From CAYZPW01 sp964480475 (lineage in GTDB: Bacteria; B130-G9), in NCBI GenBank assembly GCA_964480475.1, contig CAYZPW010000003.1:1-64000 (forward strand): a DNA stretch of 64,000 nucleotides. The letters run 5' to 3'. This document shows positions 17,848-26,896 of the stretch, one piece after another. Under the pieces are notes generated by a model. That model was not told where the DNA came from, searched no databases, and was given only the letters and a program-made list of their open reading frames with translations. A program made the translations under genes and the position numbers. How positions within the stretch are numbered: position 1 is the stretch's first letter; each line of letters begins with the position of its first letter.

Positions 17848-18682
17848 TCTCGTGCCCTTTCCATAGCGCTAACTCAGGCTGCGATGATCCCGTGGGCACG
17901 GAGACCCGGGCGTTCGTCAATCGCGCTCTGGCAATCTGGTTATATTCGGGATTGCTCTCTATCATCACCCATCGGCGGTCAAGACCTTGAGCGGCGACGG
18001 CTGTGGTCCCACTGCCACCGAAGCAGTCCAGGATCAAATCCCCAGGATTACTCGCAATCAGAATGATTCTCCCAATCACATCTATGGGCTTCTGTGAGGG
18101 ATGCTTGCCATGCTTCCTTTCGCTGCTGGAAGGGTAAGGGATCGTCCATAAGTTGCGCATCTGTTTGCCACCGTTGAGTCGCTTGGCAATATCGTAGTTG
18201 AACACCCAGCCCGTCGCCTTGTCCTTGGGCGCGTTACAGGCCCAAATGATATGCTCAGTGCTTTCGGTCAATGTGCGGCAGGTGATATTTGGCTGCGCAT
18301 TCGGTTTGAACCAGACAATCGAATTGAGCACCTTGAGCTTCAAATCGTGGATGATATGCCCCAGATCGTAGATGTTATGAAATGAGCCAAAAATGAGGAT
18401 ATTCCCGTTCGGGCGCACCACGCGACAGACCTCCTTAAGCCAGGCGCGGCAGAAGTCCAAATACTGGGCCCGCGGGTAAATATCCCACTCTTCGCTCATG
18501 GTTACATGTGAAGAGAAGGCCCATCCCAAGCCACTTTTCTTGCTCATGTTGTAGGGCGGGTCAGTAATGAGGTGGTCAACACAGTCGCTGTCCCACTGTT
18601 TCATCATGTCGATGCAGTCGCCCTCGTACAGGGTATTGTCTTGCGGTTTCATATTACCCGTATGACTGTTCTCTAATCGCAT
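17840..18682 (-). CDS. Beta-class DNA adenine methyltransferase
   Basis: The 280-residue protein has TDPPYNMSKKSG at residues 40-51. HPSQKPIDVIGRII follows, then the AdoMet motif LILDCFGGSGTT, which is the beta-class N6-adenine order. The start may be ATG 18682 or the in-frame ATG at 18652; neither has a strong ribosome site. It is followed by an overlapping gene with a glycosylase-like helix-hairpin-helix. The pair lies between the GNAT-like gene and its detached tail. Confidence 0.88.
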   Translation of the reverse strand: MRLENSHTGNMKPQDNTLYEGDCIDMMKQWDSDCVDHLITDPPYNMSKKSGLGWAFSSHVTMSEEWDIYPRAQYLDFCRAWLKEVCRVVRPNGNILIFGSFHNIYDLGHIIHDLKLKVLNSIVWFKPNAQPNITCRTLTESTEHIIWACNAPKDKATGWVFNYDIAKRLNGGKQMRNLWTIPYPSSSERKHGKHPSQKPIDVIGRIILIASNPGDLILDCFGGSGTTAVAAQGLDRRWVMIESNPEYNQIARARLTNARVSVPTGSSQPELALWKGHENE

Positions 18683-18744
18683 GAATCACTCAGCGCCAAT
18701 CAAATCAGTATCGTAGCGCGCCAACTCTCATTATGCGATCTCTT

Positions 18745-19992
18745 TCACAGTGGGCCAAGAGCATTCCCGAGATACCTCAGGTCGTAGCACGGAATGAAGC
18801 GGACGGTAGGCGTCTGAGAAGTCAGCAGCTCGGCCTCCTTCGCCGATTCGACGTCGGCGGCGACCATCAGCTCGCTCAAGCCATCCACCATCCGGCTACG
18901 CCTCAGCTTCCTCAGGCCCTTGTGGGTGAACTCGTCGGGCGAAAGATATGCGAGACCGGCCAGATTGCCCATAGGCCGTTCCCGTCTACAATAGACAACT
19001 GGCGGATGATTTGCGAGGAGATGCTTCCCGAGCCAGCCGTTGTCCAAGAACTGAACCGCGAGGTTATGAATACCCGTGTCGCTGGCCTCGACGCTCGCGC
19101 CCCACTTGGATTTGAAGCGAAGGATGCCATCGTCGAGAAACGGGTGGCTCTGGCCAAGATCGACCGATTGAACGCCTTGACTGTGGCACCAGTCGAGCGA
19201 GAAGTAGTAAAGCGCCTCGATGACGCCTCGCCTAAGCGCCGCTTCTGGGTCGCCGTTGATGCCCGGCATATCAGGAGTGGCGCTTGCGCCCGCGCATCGG
19301 ATGATGAGCGCGCCGAGCGCATCAGCCAATCTCGGCCGCGATCTGACCTTTGATTCGGTAACAGCAAGCATGATCGAACCTCTGGCGAAGTCGCGCACGA
19401 GGTCGAACTCCTTGACGATCGGATTGCCGGGGAACCTGACGTTGCGATACGGCAGATACATCTCGTCGTAGAACTGCTGGAGAACGTCATCGGAGGGGAA
19501 GACGTGATAACGCAGTCCCTGCTTGTGAATGTTGCGCACCGCGGCCTTCGCGCTCCGCAGGAACCTCGCGCGGACAGCATCCATGCCACACGACAGGTCG
19601 ATGCGTGAGCGAACCTGTCCCGGCAGCACCAGCCAGCCGCGACGCCTGAACTTCGCCGAGAGAGCGCGGTTGTGCCACACGAACCTGATCGACGGCTGTG
19701 ACTCGACCTCCGTGGGGTCGTCAGTTTCTTCGAGCAAGAGCCCAGACCTCTCGAAGCATCGCGAGAGATACCACAGGCTGCTCTCGTTTCCCCAAGTGCT
19801 GAACGAGGCGCGCTTTCCGTCCGCCGGGTCGAAAACGACAATTGCCCTCTCGAAAAACCGCTGCGGAGCCAGCAGTTCGAGACCAATGCGGAGGTCGCGA
19901 ACGATGCGGAATGCGGCCGAAAAGGCTATGTTCTGCGTGGCCCTATCGGCCAGCGCATTATACGAGTTCTTGATCGATGCCTTCAGATTCAT
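18745..19992 (-). CDS. FemAB/GNAT-like acyltransferase
   Basis: The 415-residue protein looks like two GNAT-like folds of the FemAB/CelD type: FLRSAKAAVRNIHKQGLRY, YDEMYLPYRNVRFPGN, YYFSLDWCHSQGVQSVDLGQ and HPFLDDGILRFKSKWGA. Relatives transfer amino acids or acyl groups onto cell-wall or polysaccharide precursors; the substrate here is unknown. The C-terminal TPTVRFIPCYDLRYLGNA is the segment duplicated at 16335-16412. The ribosome site before ATG 19992 is weak. Upstream lies a repeat- and hairpin-rich region. Confidence 0.75.
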   Translation of the reverse strand: MNLKASIKNSYNALADRATQNIAFSAAFRIVRDLRIGLELLAPQRFFERAIVVFDPADGKRASFSTWGNESSLWYLSRCFERSGLLLEETDDPTEVESQPSIRFVWHNRALSAKFRRRGWLVLPGQVRSRIDLSCGMDAVRARFLRSAKAAVRNIHKQGLRYHVFPSDDVLQQFYDEMYLPYRNVRFPGNPIVKEFDLVRDFARGSIMLAVTESKVRSRPRLADALGALIIRCAGASATPDMPGINGDPEAALRRGVIEALYYFSLDWCHSQGVQSVDLGQSHPFLDDGILRFKSKWGASVEASDTGIHNLAVQFLDNGWLGKHLLANHPPVVYCRRERPMGNLAGLAYLSPDEFTHKGLRKLRRSRMVDGLSELMVAADVESAKEAELLTSQTPTVRFIPCYDLRYLGNALGPL

Positions 19993-20021
19993 GGGTTATT
20001 CACATGAGCACGCGATTGATC

Positions 20022-20371
20022 GTAGGGGCGCGGTCTCAGATCTAGCGATTGTACGTATATTCTGGAAGTATGTTTCACTGAATCACCGTGTTTTAACGCG
20101 GTGATATAAATAGCTCTCATTATCATAACACCCGAATTCATTCGGGTGACCCGAAGAGGCCGAATCGTGCACCTCCTCCCTCGCCAGAATCCTCATCTGA
20201 GGGGAGTATAGAGGAGGGTGTCGGGCTGCCCCCAAATCCCCCATCTGAAGATGGGGGTTAGGATAATGATAGCCCTGTTGCATCGCCTCGGCTGAAGCCG
20301 GGCGATGAAGCGCCCAACGCGACTCATCTGAAATACGCGCATAATTGTCACTTCAGAGACCACGCCCCTAC
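20022..20371. repeat. Composite repeat: terminal GTAGGGGCG arms enclosing a hairpin cluster
   Basis: The left arm GTAGGGGCGCGGTCTCAG (20022-20039) and the right arm CAGAGACCACGCCCCTAC (20354-20371) are inverted copies of the dispersed repeat ends. Between them lie five hairpins: 20082-20105 (ATCACCG/CGGTGAT), 20129-20148 (CACCCGAA/TTCGGGTG), 20191-20202, 20238-20257 (CCCCCATC/GATGGGGG, loop TGAA) and 20281-20307 (CATCGCC and CGGC stems, loop TGAA). No ORF in it looks real. It occupies the whole gap between the GNAT-like and glycosyltransferase genes. Confidence 0.75.
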
Positions 20372-20402
20372 AAGAACGGCCATGCATCTGCGACGCAACC
20401 TC

Positions 20403-22025
20403 TCAGAATCCGCCCTCGCGAATCGGTCCTCCCTGTGCTAGCGACTTCGTCAGATCATAGAAGTATAGTGGGGCGCCATAGAACTCCTTCGACATGACAA
20501 GGGGATAATTGCTGTCGAGAAACCGCTTGATAACGACCTTTTCATTGGAGTAGAAGTCGCCCTTGCCTATGTCCCATTCGCTTGCGACGAGGATCAGTCT
20601 CGTGTGGCCCTGCGGCAGGTCGTAAACCGGGACAGGGAGCGTCATCTCCGAGAGCTTGCTGCTCCATAGGCCTTTGTATGGGTATTTCTGCATCACTTTC
20701 GCCCTGTGCTGCCAGCTTGAAGCGAGGACAGCTTGTCTCTGACCCTCATGGAGATAGACCATAAACGGCGCAAGCGAGCTCCTGCACGTGTGGCCGACAA
20801 GATCGCCCTCGATAACGTTCTGCATGACGAACTCTGCCGCCTGCCTGAAGTCCTTGCGCTCACGCACGCCCGGGCAGTGTGATATGTCGGGGATGACATT
20901 GCTGTAGTGGTTGTAAAGAGACGATGCAGTCAGAAAAAAGAGTAGTAGGAGTACGGCAAGGGCTGCCCATTTCCGCAGCACAGAGACCCCGTATCCCGCT
21001 ATTATCAACATAAACACGGCCGATGGGATGAGGCATCGATCGAGGTAGATGGAGTTCTGGGCTAGCCTCGATATTGCAAAGGCAAGGAGGATAGGGATGA
21101 AGGCGTTTGCGGCAAGGAATCGCATCTCGGCGCTTCGTCCACGAATCAGCATGCAGCCGAGGCCGAAAGCGACCGCTAGCGCGACAAGAACAGCGGCGAT
21201 GACGCCGACGTTCAGAGGGGCCTGAAAGCCGACGGACATGTTCTTGAGACTTACACGAAGCGTCTTGAACGTCGGTTTCGGTATCCAGAAATCCGCTGCT
21301 GATACGGTGGTGGCGGCCTTATCGAAGAATATCGGAAGCCACGGGGCAACGAGAACGAGCGAAGCAACAACCGTCTTGATATCAATCCATATCCCCGAGC
21401 CAAGACCGCGCCTCGACCGGGCCATCAGCAAGACCGAGAGCGGCAGCGACGCTATCCACAGCACCGCGTAGTAATGGGAATAGAACGCGAGGGCCAACGC
21501 CGACGAGGCGCAGAATCCATGTGGCCACCATTTCTGCCTTTGAAGGGCGACAAGCCAACAGTAGCCTGAAGTGAGCACGAAAAACGGGAGCATTGAGTAT
21601 GCCCGGGCCTCCTGCGAGTAATAGATGCAGAGTGGGTTGACTGCGACGAGCGCCGCGGCAAAAAGCCCTGGCCTGTTGCCCAAGAGGCGCTTACCGAGCG
21701 CCCAGACAACCGGGACGAGGGCGATCCCGAAAGCCGCAGCCCACAGCCTAACCCAGAACTCAGAAAGACCTAGGAGGTCCCAATAATGGGCGATCACGAA
21801 CGGCAGCGGGGCCGAGGTTGTGAGCGACTGCGGCAGCGCGGAGATGTCTCTGGAAAGAACGACGGTCGCCGCCTCGTCATACCAGAACGATAGATGACCG
21901 AGCCGATACAGCCTAAGCGCCGCCGCGAGCAGCGTTATCAGCAAGATGGGCAGCCGGCCCCCCGAATCTGGCGCAAACGGACCGCTTGGGGCGGGGACTC
22001 TCGCGCTAGGATGCGACCTGACCAA
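20403..22025 (-). CDS. GT39/ArnT-like membrane glycosyltransferase
   Basis: The 540-residue protein has about a dozen hydrophobic segments and the signatures of polyprenyl-phosphate-sugar transferases: LRLYRLGHLSFWYDEAATV with the acidic DE pair in the first extracytoplasmic loop, and NPLCIYYSQEARAYSMLPFF. It probably transfers a sugar from a lipid carrier to protein, lipid or polysaccharide on the outer face of the inner membrane. The TTG start at 22025 lies five bases after the radical SAM stop, suggesting cotranscription. Acceptor is unknown. Confidence 0.85.
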   Translation of the reverse strand: MVRSHPSARVPAPSGPFAPDSGGRLPILLITLLAAALRLYRLGHLSFWYDEAATVVLSRDISALPQSLTTSAPLPFVIAHYWDLLGLSEFWVRLWAAAFGIALVPVVWALGKRLLGNRPGLFAAALVAVNPLCIYYSQEARAYSMLPFFVLTSGYCWLVALQRQKWWPHGFCASSALALAFYSHYYAVLWIASLPLSVLLMARSRRGLGSGIWIDIKTVVASLVLVAPWLPIFFDKAATTVSAADFWIPKPTFKTLRVSLKNMSVGFQAPLNVGVIAAVLVALAVAFGLGCMLIRGRSAEMRFLAANAFIPILLAFAISRLAQNSIYLDRCLIPSAVFMLIIAGYGVSVLRKWAALAVLLLLFFLTASSLYNHYSNVIPDISHCPGVRERKDFRQAAEFVMQNVIEGDLVGHTCRSSLAPFMVYLHEGQRQAVLASSWQHRAKVMQKYPYKGLWSSKLSEMTLPVPVYDLPQGHTRLILVASEWDIGKGDFYSNEKVVIKRFLDSNYPLVMSKEFYGAPLYFYDLTKSLAQGGPIREGGF

Positions 22026-22030
22026 AGCCG

Positions 22031-23155
22031 CTAAGCCCCGGCGTATTCCGATTGACAGCAGCCGGCGCAGGCGGGGAACACTCCCGCGTCATGAAGCATC
22101 CGCCGAAATCGCATCATCTTGGGCGCCATCCAGAGCTCTTTGAGGCTGCTCTCGCGGAGGTTGCCGACCCACTGGTTGAAGCAGATCAAGACATCGCCGT
22201 AGGCCGAGATGAATACCTTCGACCAGGGCATAAAGCACACATATCTGGCGAGATTGAGCCTGTCGCTATGAAAATCGACGAGTTCCTGTCTGGGGATGCC
22301 CTGTGGCGAGAGCCTCAACTGGACGCGGGACGCCGCCGCTCGTTCTTCGACCTCGCGTAGCATTGTATCGAGCAGGTCAATGTCGAGTTTCTCGGGGACC
22401 GCCGGCGTGTTCGCCCAGGCCCTTATCCTGCCCATGTCCTCGAGCCTCGCCAACCGGCAGTAGAAGTCCAGCGCGCTGTTCATCGTCAGAAGGTTGCAGA
22501 TGTCGGCCCCAAGTCTCTCCGCGAGGTCGAACATGTCTGCGAGGAAGCGAACCGTCTTGTGCGTGATCACCGTCTTGATGTTGATGAGCGGGTATTTTTT
22601 GCCGAGCCTATCGCGGTGGTGCCGGATCAGCTCGACGGTCTTGCAGGCTTTATTGAACGAGCCGCTCGAGCCCGTTATCTCATCGTGAAGGCTCTCGTCG
22701 CCCTGTATCGAGACCCCAACGAGAACAAGCCCCTTGGTACCAAGCGCCCCCGCGCCCAACTCGGCTAGCCTCCTGGCCTTCTCCTCGTTAACGAGCGTGC
22801 CGTTGGTAATGACGTGCGTTGTGTTGCGGCGCGACGACCATTCGAGTATCTCCATCAGGTCGCGACGCACAAACGGCTCCCCTCCGCTGAACGACAACAG
22901 CGAATACTTGGGGACCTGTCGGATGATGCCCCTGATCTCGTCCGTGCTCAGCTCCCCAAGCTTGTCAGCGGCCTCAAGATTCTGCTCAAAAAAATCGGTG
23001 AACTGGCACATCTCGCACCTAAGATTGCAGCGATATGTAACCTCGAAGAAGGCCTGTAGCGGGGGCAGAGCCTTCTTGGGCGAGATGTGATATGGGAGCC
23101 TGGCGTGAAGCCCGACAAGCCTCCTGTAAAGGTCGGAATAGCTCTTAACCTTCAT
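22031..23155 (-). CDS. Radical SAM protein with SPASM-like C-terminus
   Basis: The 374-residue protein carries YRCNLRCEMC (Cys43, Cys47, Cys50; the CxxxCxxC that binds the 4Fe-4S cluster) and FSGGEPFVRRDLMEIL for AdoMet contact. A C-terminal cysteine-rich region (CFMPWSKVFISAYGDVLICF and CAGCCQSEY) resembles a SPASM auxiliary-cluster domain. Such proteins modify peptides, sugars or nucleosides. Coupling to a GT39-type gene hints at cell-surface glycoconjugate chemistry, but this is inference. Confidence 0.88.
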   Translation of the reverse strand: MKVKSYSDLYRRLVGLHARLPYHISPKKALPPLQAFFEVTYRCNLRCEMCQFTDFFEQNLEAADKLGELSTDEIRGIIRQVPKYSLLSFSGGEPFVRRDLMEILEWSSRRNTTHVITNGTLVNEEKARRLAELGAGALGTKGLVLVGVSIQGDESLHDEITGSSGSFNKACKTVELIRHHRDRLGKKYPLINIKTVITHKTVRFLADMFDLAERLGADICNLLTMNSALDFYCRLARLEDMGRIRAWANTPAVPEKLDIDLLDTMLREVEERAAASRVQLRLSPQGIPRQELVDFHSDRLNLARYVCFMPWSKVFISAYGDVLICFNQWVGNLRESSLKELWMAPKMMRFRRMLHDAGVFPACAGCCQSEYAGA

Positions 23156-23195
23156 GATATGATGATTACAGCGTCAATGACGGCCCAGGCCACGA

Positions 23196-24818
23196 TCACT
23201 CGAACAGCTTGCTATTGTTGTTTTCCCGGGCTCTTTCGGCTCTGGGGGCCTTCTTGAACGTGACGTTCGTTCGTTTGAGCGGGGGGCAATCAATGCCCTG
23301 GCCGCGCATCAGGTCCTCAACCGTGAGTATCTGGATACGGGGATAACGCTTCTGCCACGTCGGAGACTCATAGAACCCGGCGTTTAACGCCTCGTCCAGC
23401 ATCCCTTTCGTGGGCGGCAACATCGTGACCAGCACGCCAATCTGGGCGTTCTCACGCTCAACCACACCACGGAGGTAGCGAATGTGCGAGACGGATACGT
23501 GGCCGGCCTTCACCGAGAAGATAATCTGTTTGGTCTTGCCGGCCCTTGCCTCGTCGTGGAAGTAGAGCCGGCCATCGATGCCCCTGTCAGCGCCCTTTTT
23601 CTCCTCAACAGGCCTTGCCCCAACTAGGCCGAGCGCCCACCACTGAAACTGATACGGGTTCTCCTTCGCAAGCGCCATCGCGCCTGAGATCGAGGCTGGT
23701 TCGCCGATGACCTGATAGTCAACCTCGTCGCCAAACGTGTCCCGAAGGCGATACTTGATCAAAGTGACAGCGAGATGCGTGATGTCGATTCCGATCCAGC
23801 GTCGATTCAGGCGTTGTGCCGCCGCAACGGTTGTCCCGCACCCACAGAACGGGTCCAGAACCACATCGCCCTCGTTACTGCTCGCCTTGATAACGCGCTC
23901 AAGAAGCGCCTCAGGCTTCTGTGTCGGATAGCCGAGGCGTTCCCTGCCAGTTTTCGTCATCCTGATGTCCGTCCATATATTCTGGACGGGCTTGCCTTTT
24001 CGCTCATCGAGATAGGACTTAACGTAGGGTCTCCCACGCGAGCTGTAGTAGATGCGTCCCTCGGCCTGCAAGCGATCGATCTTCTCCTGGCTGAAACGCC
24101 AGTGGGTGCCTTTCGGAGGCTCCAGGAGTTTTCCTCGAAAGACACGTGGGGGCCCAGGGCCCGCGGCCGTCATCGTATTGGTCCAGAAGACCCGTCCCGT
24201 CCTCTCCTCCCTATAGCGATAGTACTGCTTGATGTAGTCTTTTTCGTAGGGGATGAACTGTGTCTGCCATTGATACCGATCCGTCTTGGTGTAGAAGAGA
24301 AGCATATCGGCAACACGCCCCCATCTGCGAGCGTCGCTATGGGCCCCGGTTCGCTGCCACACTACCTCGTTGCGGAAGTTCTTGGGGCCGAATACAGCGT
24401 CCATGAGCAGCTTCAAGTAATGGCCGGCCGTCGGATCGCAGTGCAAATAGACGCTGCCGGTTGGCTTCAGGACGCGGCGAAGCTCCGTGAGGCGCGGAGC
24501 CATCATCGTTACGTAGGCCATCATGTCGCTGCTGCCGAGAAGCTTTCGGAAGGCCTGCATCGCCTCGGAGACGTTACCTCCCGCCTCGACTGTCTCCTCG
24601 TAGGTCTCGGCTGCCTGAAGGTCCCAGTGCCAGGTATCCTTGAAAGCCCTTATCTGCGCGGCCGACTCGGAACCGTTCTGCTCAGCAAAGAGAACGTTGT
24701 AGGTCTGGTTGCTGTTGAAAGGCGGGTCAAGATAGATCAGGTCAACGGACTCGTCCTTCACGTGTAGCCTTAGGACCTCCAAATTGTCGCCATAGTAAAG
24801 GACGTTGTCGCTATGCAT
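23196..24818 (-). CDS. DNA methyltransferase fused to a Mrr-like PD-(D/E)XK domain
   Basis: The 540-residue protein has DPPFNSNQTYN at 31-41, YPTQKPEALLERVI at 297-310 and the AdoMet motif VLDPFCGCGTT at 320-330, a beta-class arrangement. From about 395 it has a second domain with GADRGIDGRLYF (Asp415) and IIFSVKAGHV (Lys437), the spaced Asp and VK of Mrr-like nucleases. The expected second acidic or Gln residue is a serine. ATG 24818 is preferred over the upstream TTG because AAGGTG precedes it. A close paralogue lies at 34471-36099. Possible roles are a single-chain restriction-modification enzyme or a methyltransferase with a DNA-binding relic. Confidence 0.85.
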   Translation of the reverse strand: MHSDNVLYYGDNLEVLRLHVKDESVDLIYLDPPFNSNQTYNVLFAEQNGSESAAQIRAFKDTWHWDLQAAETYEETVEAGGNVSEAMQAFRKLLGSSDMMAYVTMMAPRLTELRRVLKPTGSVYLHCDPTAGHYLKLLMDAVFGPKNFRNEVVWQRTGAHSDARRWGRVADMLLFYTKTDRYQWQTQFIPYEKDYIKQYYRYREERTGRVFWTNTMTAAGPGPPRVFRGKLLEPPKGTHWRFSQEKIDRLQAEGRIYYSSRGRPYVKSYLDERKGKPVQNIWTDIRMTKTGRERLGYPTQKPEALLERVIKASSNEGDVVLDPFCGCGTTVAAAQRLNRRWIGIDITHLAVTLIKYRLRDTFGDEVDYQVIGEPASISGAMALAKENPYQFQWWALGLVGARPVEEKKGADRGIDGRLYFHDEARAGKTKQIIFSVKAGHVSVSHIRYLRGVVERENAQIGVLVTMLPPTKGMLDEALNAGFYESPTWQKRYPRIQILTVEDLMRGQGIDCPPLKRTNVTFKKAPRAERARENNNSKLFE

Positions 24819-24870
24819 CAGTCGCACCTTTCCCAGGAAGAGGCCGTCCCGCAAGCTGAAACGGGCGGAG

Positions 24871-24894
24871 ATTCGCGGGGCGGCGAACCCCTAC
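24871..24894 (-). repeat. Dispersed GTAGGGG repeat, short form
   Basis: On the minus strand it reads GTAGGGGTTCGCCGCC then CCGCGAAT, an imperfect palindrome of the dispersed family, located between gpmI and the methyltransferase fusion. Confidence 0.6.
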
Positions 24895-24924
24895 AATCTG
24901 GCCAATCTCGGATCAAAGTGGGCG

Positions 24925-26511
24925 TCATTTGGCGAAAAGCACCTCCCCGTTCATCTGCTCAGGGACCTCGAGTCCGAGCACCGTGAGAATCGTCGGGGCT
25001 ATGTCCGCCAGCTTGCCCTGTTCGACCAAAGGACCGCTTAAGTAGCCAACCACCACACACGGCACCGGATTCGTCGTGTGGGCCGTATGAGGCCCGTTGG
25101 TTGCCTCGTCCCACATCTTCTCGGCGTTGCCGTGGTCAGCTGTAACAATCGCACAGCCCCCAACAGAAAGCGTCGCTTTGACCACCTCGCCCACGCACTC
25201 ATCAACTGTCTCAATGGCTTTGACCGCAGCGTCGAGCACTCCTGTGTGGCCAACCATATCAGCGTTGGCGAAGTTCACCACCACAAATGCATATTCCCGC
25301 GAGAGTATCCGGTCGATCACCGCGGCCTTCACCTCATAGGCGCTCATCTCGGGTTTCAGATCGTAGGTCGCAACCGAAGGAGAAGGAATAAGAACTCTAT
25401 CTTCGTGCTCAAAAGGCTCCTCAATCCCGCCGTTGAAAAAGAAAGTTACGTGGGCATACTTCTCCGTTTCTGACGTATGAAACTGCCTCTTGCCGGCCGT
25501 CTCGATTTCAGCTCCAAGAAGCCGCTCGAGCTTCTGAGGCGGATACGCCACCTCAATGATGTCCACCTCGTTGAACTCCTCCTTGTATTCCGTCATGCAG
25601 ACGAACCTCGAGAGTTTAGGGAAGAACTTGCGCTCAAAACGACTGAAATCAGGATAGATGAGTGCAGAAGTCATCTCTCTCGTTCGGTCGGCCCTGAAAT
25701 TGGCGAACACCACGGCGTCTCCATCCTGCATCCGAGCAATGGGTTCACCTTTGTCATTAAGGATAACCGTAGGAAGCATGAGCTCGTCCACCTCACCTCG
25801 CGCATATCCCGTTTGAACGGCCTCGGCAGCGCTCTGCGCTAGAAGTCCCTGCCCCATCACGATCGCGTTGTATGCCTTCTCAACACGTGTCCAACGGTTG
25901 TCGCGGTCCATTCCGTAGTAACGCCCGCCAACCGTGGCAATCTTGGGGCCGTCGAGTCCGCCTTTGGCGAGATTGCGCGCCCCGGCGAATTTTCCCAGCA
26001 ATTCCTCGGTGTCATTTATGTAGCCGAGCGCACTTTGAGGCGGCGTATCCCTGCCGTCCAGAAAACAGTGTAGAAACAGCCTATCGACGCCTTGCTCCTC
26101 GTAGAGCTTGACGAGCGCGTGTATGTGCTGCAAATGGGTATGCACGCCGCCATCAGAAAGCAGGCCCAAAATGTGAACGGCGCCGTCGTTCCGCTTCGCA
26201 TGGTCAGCAGCCGATACTAACGCCCTGTTCTCAAAAAAGGAGCCGTCGTGTATCGCCCTGGATACTCGCACCAAGTCCTGATAGACGACTCGTCCCGCGC
26301 CGAGATTGAGATGACCAACCTCGGAGTTGCCCATCTGACCCTCGGGAAGGCCGACCGCCTCGCCGGACGCCAAAAGCGTCGTATATGGATACTCCCTGCA
26401 CAGTCTATCCACGTTCGGCGTCTTTGCCTGATAGACAGCGTTGTGTTCCTTCTCGTCGCTCAGCCCCCACCCATCCATTATTATCAGAACTGCCAGTTTC
26501 CTTCGCTGCAT
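24925..26511 (-). CDS. gpmI: 2,3-bisphosphoglycerate-independent phosphoglycerate mutase
   Basis: The 528-residue enzyme interconverts 3- and 2-phosphoglycerate in glycolysis and gluconeogenesis. The alkaline-phosphatase-fold signatures are present: IIMDGWG with metal Asp13, GQMGNSEVGHLNLGAGR with nucleophile Ser63, and DGRDTPP. The C-terminal metal motifs ADMVGHTG and ADHGNAEKM are also there. The ATG is preceded by GGAGACGAGG. With ppdK in the same window it indicates an active lower glycolytic/gluconeogenic path. Confidence 0.96.
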   Translation of the reverse strand: MQRRKLAVLIIMDGWGLSDEKEHNAVYQAKTPNVDRLCREYPYTTLLASGEAVGLPEGQMGNSEVGHLNLGAGRVVYQDLVRVSRAIHDGSFFENRALVSAADHAKRNDGAVHILGLLSDGGVHTHLQHIHALVKLYEEQGVDRLFLHCFLDGRDTPPQSALGYINDTEELLGKFAGARNLAKGGLDGPKIATVGGRYYGMDRDNRWTRVEKAYNAIVMGQGLLAQSAAEAVQTGYARGEVDELMLPTVILNDKGEPIARMQDGDAVVFANFRADRTREMTSALIYPDFSRFERKFFPKLSRFVCMTEYKEEFNEVDIIEVAYPPQKLERLLGAEIETAGKRQFHTSETEKYAHVTFFFNGGIEEPFEHEDRVLIPSPSVATYDLKPEMSAYEVKAAVIDRILSREYAFVVVNFANADMVGHTGVLDAAVKAIETVDECVGEVVKATLSVGGCAIVTADHGNAEKMWDEATNGPHTAHTTNPVPCVVVGYLSGPLVEQGKLADIAPTILTVLGLEVPEQMNGEVLFAK

Positions 26512-26717
26512 CCTCGTCTCCAGATACTATGTGTTATCTTCTCCCCCACAATATCACAGAGCACGATACTATCAAACGTGAGCTGCGGTGGGCGCAGCTT
26601 CGCGGCTTGCCGCTACGGGTGGTAAGATTCCAGACCGGATACGAGCTCGGCACGTGCAAGCCGTCCGCCTGCATTATTTGGTTGAAGCAGCTACGGGAGC
26701 CCAGGCCCTCGGCGCGC
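26512..26717. other. Short intergenic region
   Basis: Between gpmI and the first tRNA-Ser I see no conserved ORF or clear signal. Confidence 0.4.
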
Positions 26718-26809
26718 TGGCGGAGAGGGGGGGATTCGAACCCCCGAGACGGTTTAAGCCGCCTACACGATTTCCAGTCGTGCTCCTTAGGCCTCTCGGA
26801 CACCTCTCC
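26718..26809 (-). tRNA. tRNA-Ser (anticodon GGA)
   Basis: On the minus strand GGAGAGG pairs with CCTCTCC to form a seven-base-pair acceptor stem. The anticodon stem CACGA/TCGTG encloses the loop CTGGAAA with anticodon GGA, reading UCC. A long variable arm typical of serine tRNAs follows, then the T arm with GGTTCGAATCC. The discriminator is G and CCA is encoded (26718-26720). Confidence 0.96.
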
Positions 26810-26896
26810 GAAAACACAAATGCCAAAAGGGGACCTCCGCGAGACAATCGGCTCAGCGGAGTCCGACGCCACTACCTCCGTGAAGCAGACATATCG

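Noticed and set aside
18912..19886. 324-residue minus-strand ORF within the GNAT-like gene
   Set aside because: Frame-shifted reading of the same gene with serine/arginine-rich composition.
23775..24767. 330-residue plus-strand ORF
   Set aside because: It mirrors the methyltransferase-nuclease fusion on the minus strand and lacks domain or start signals.
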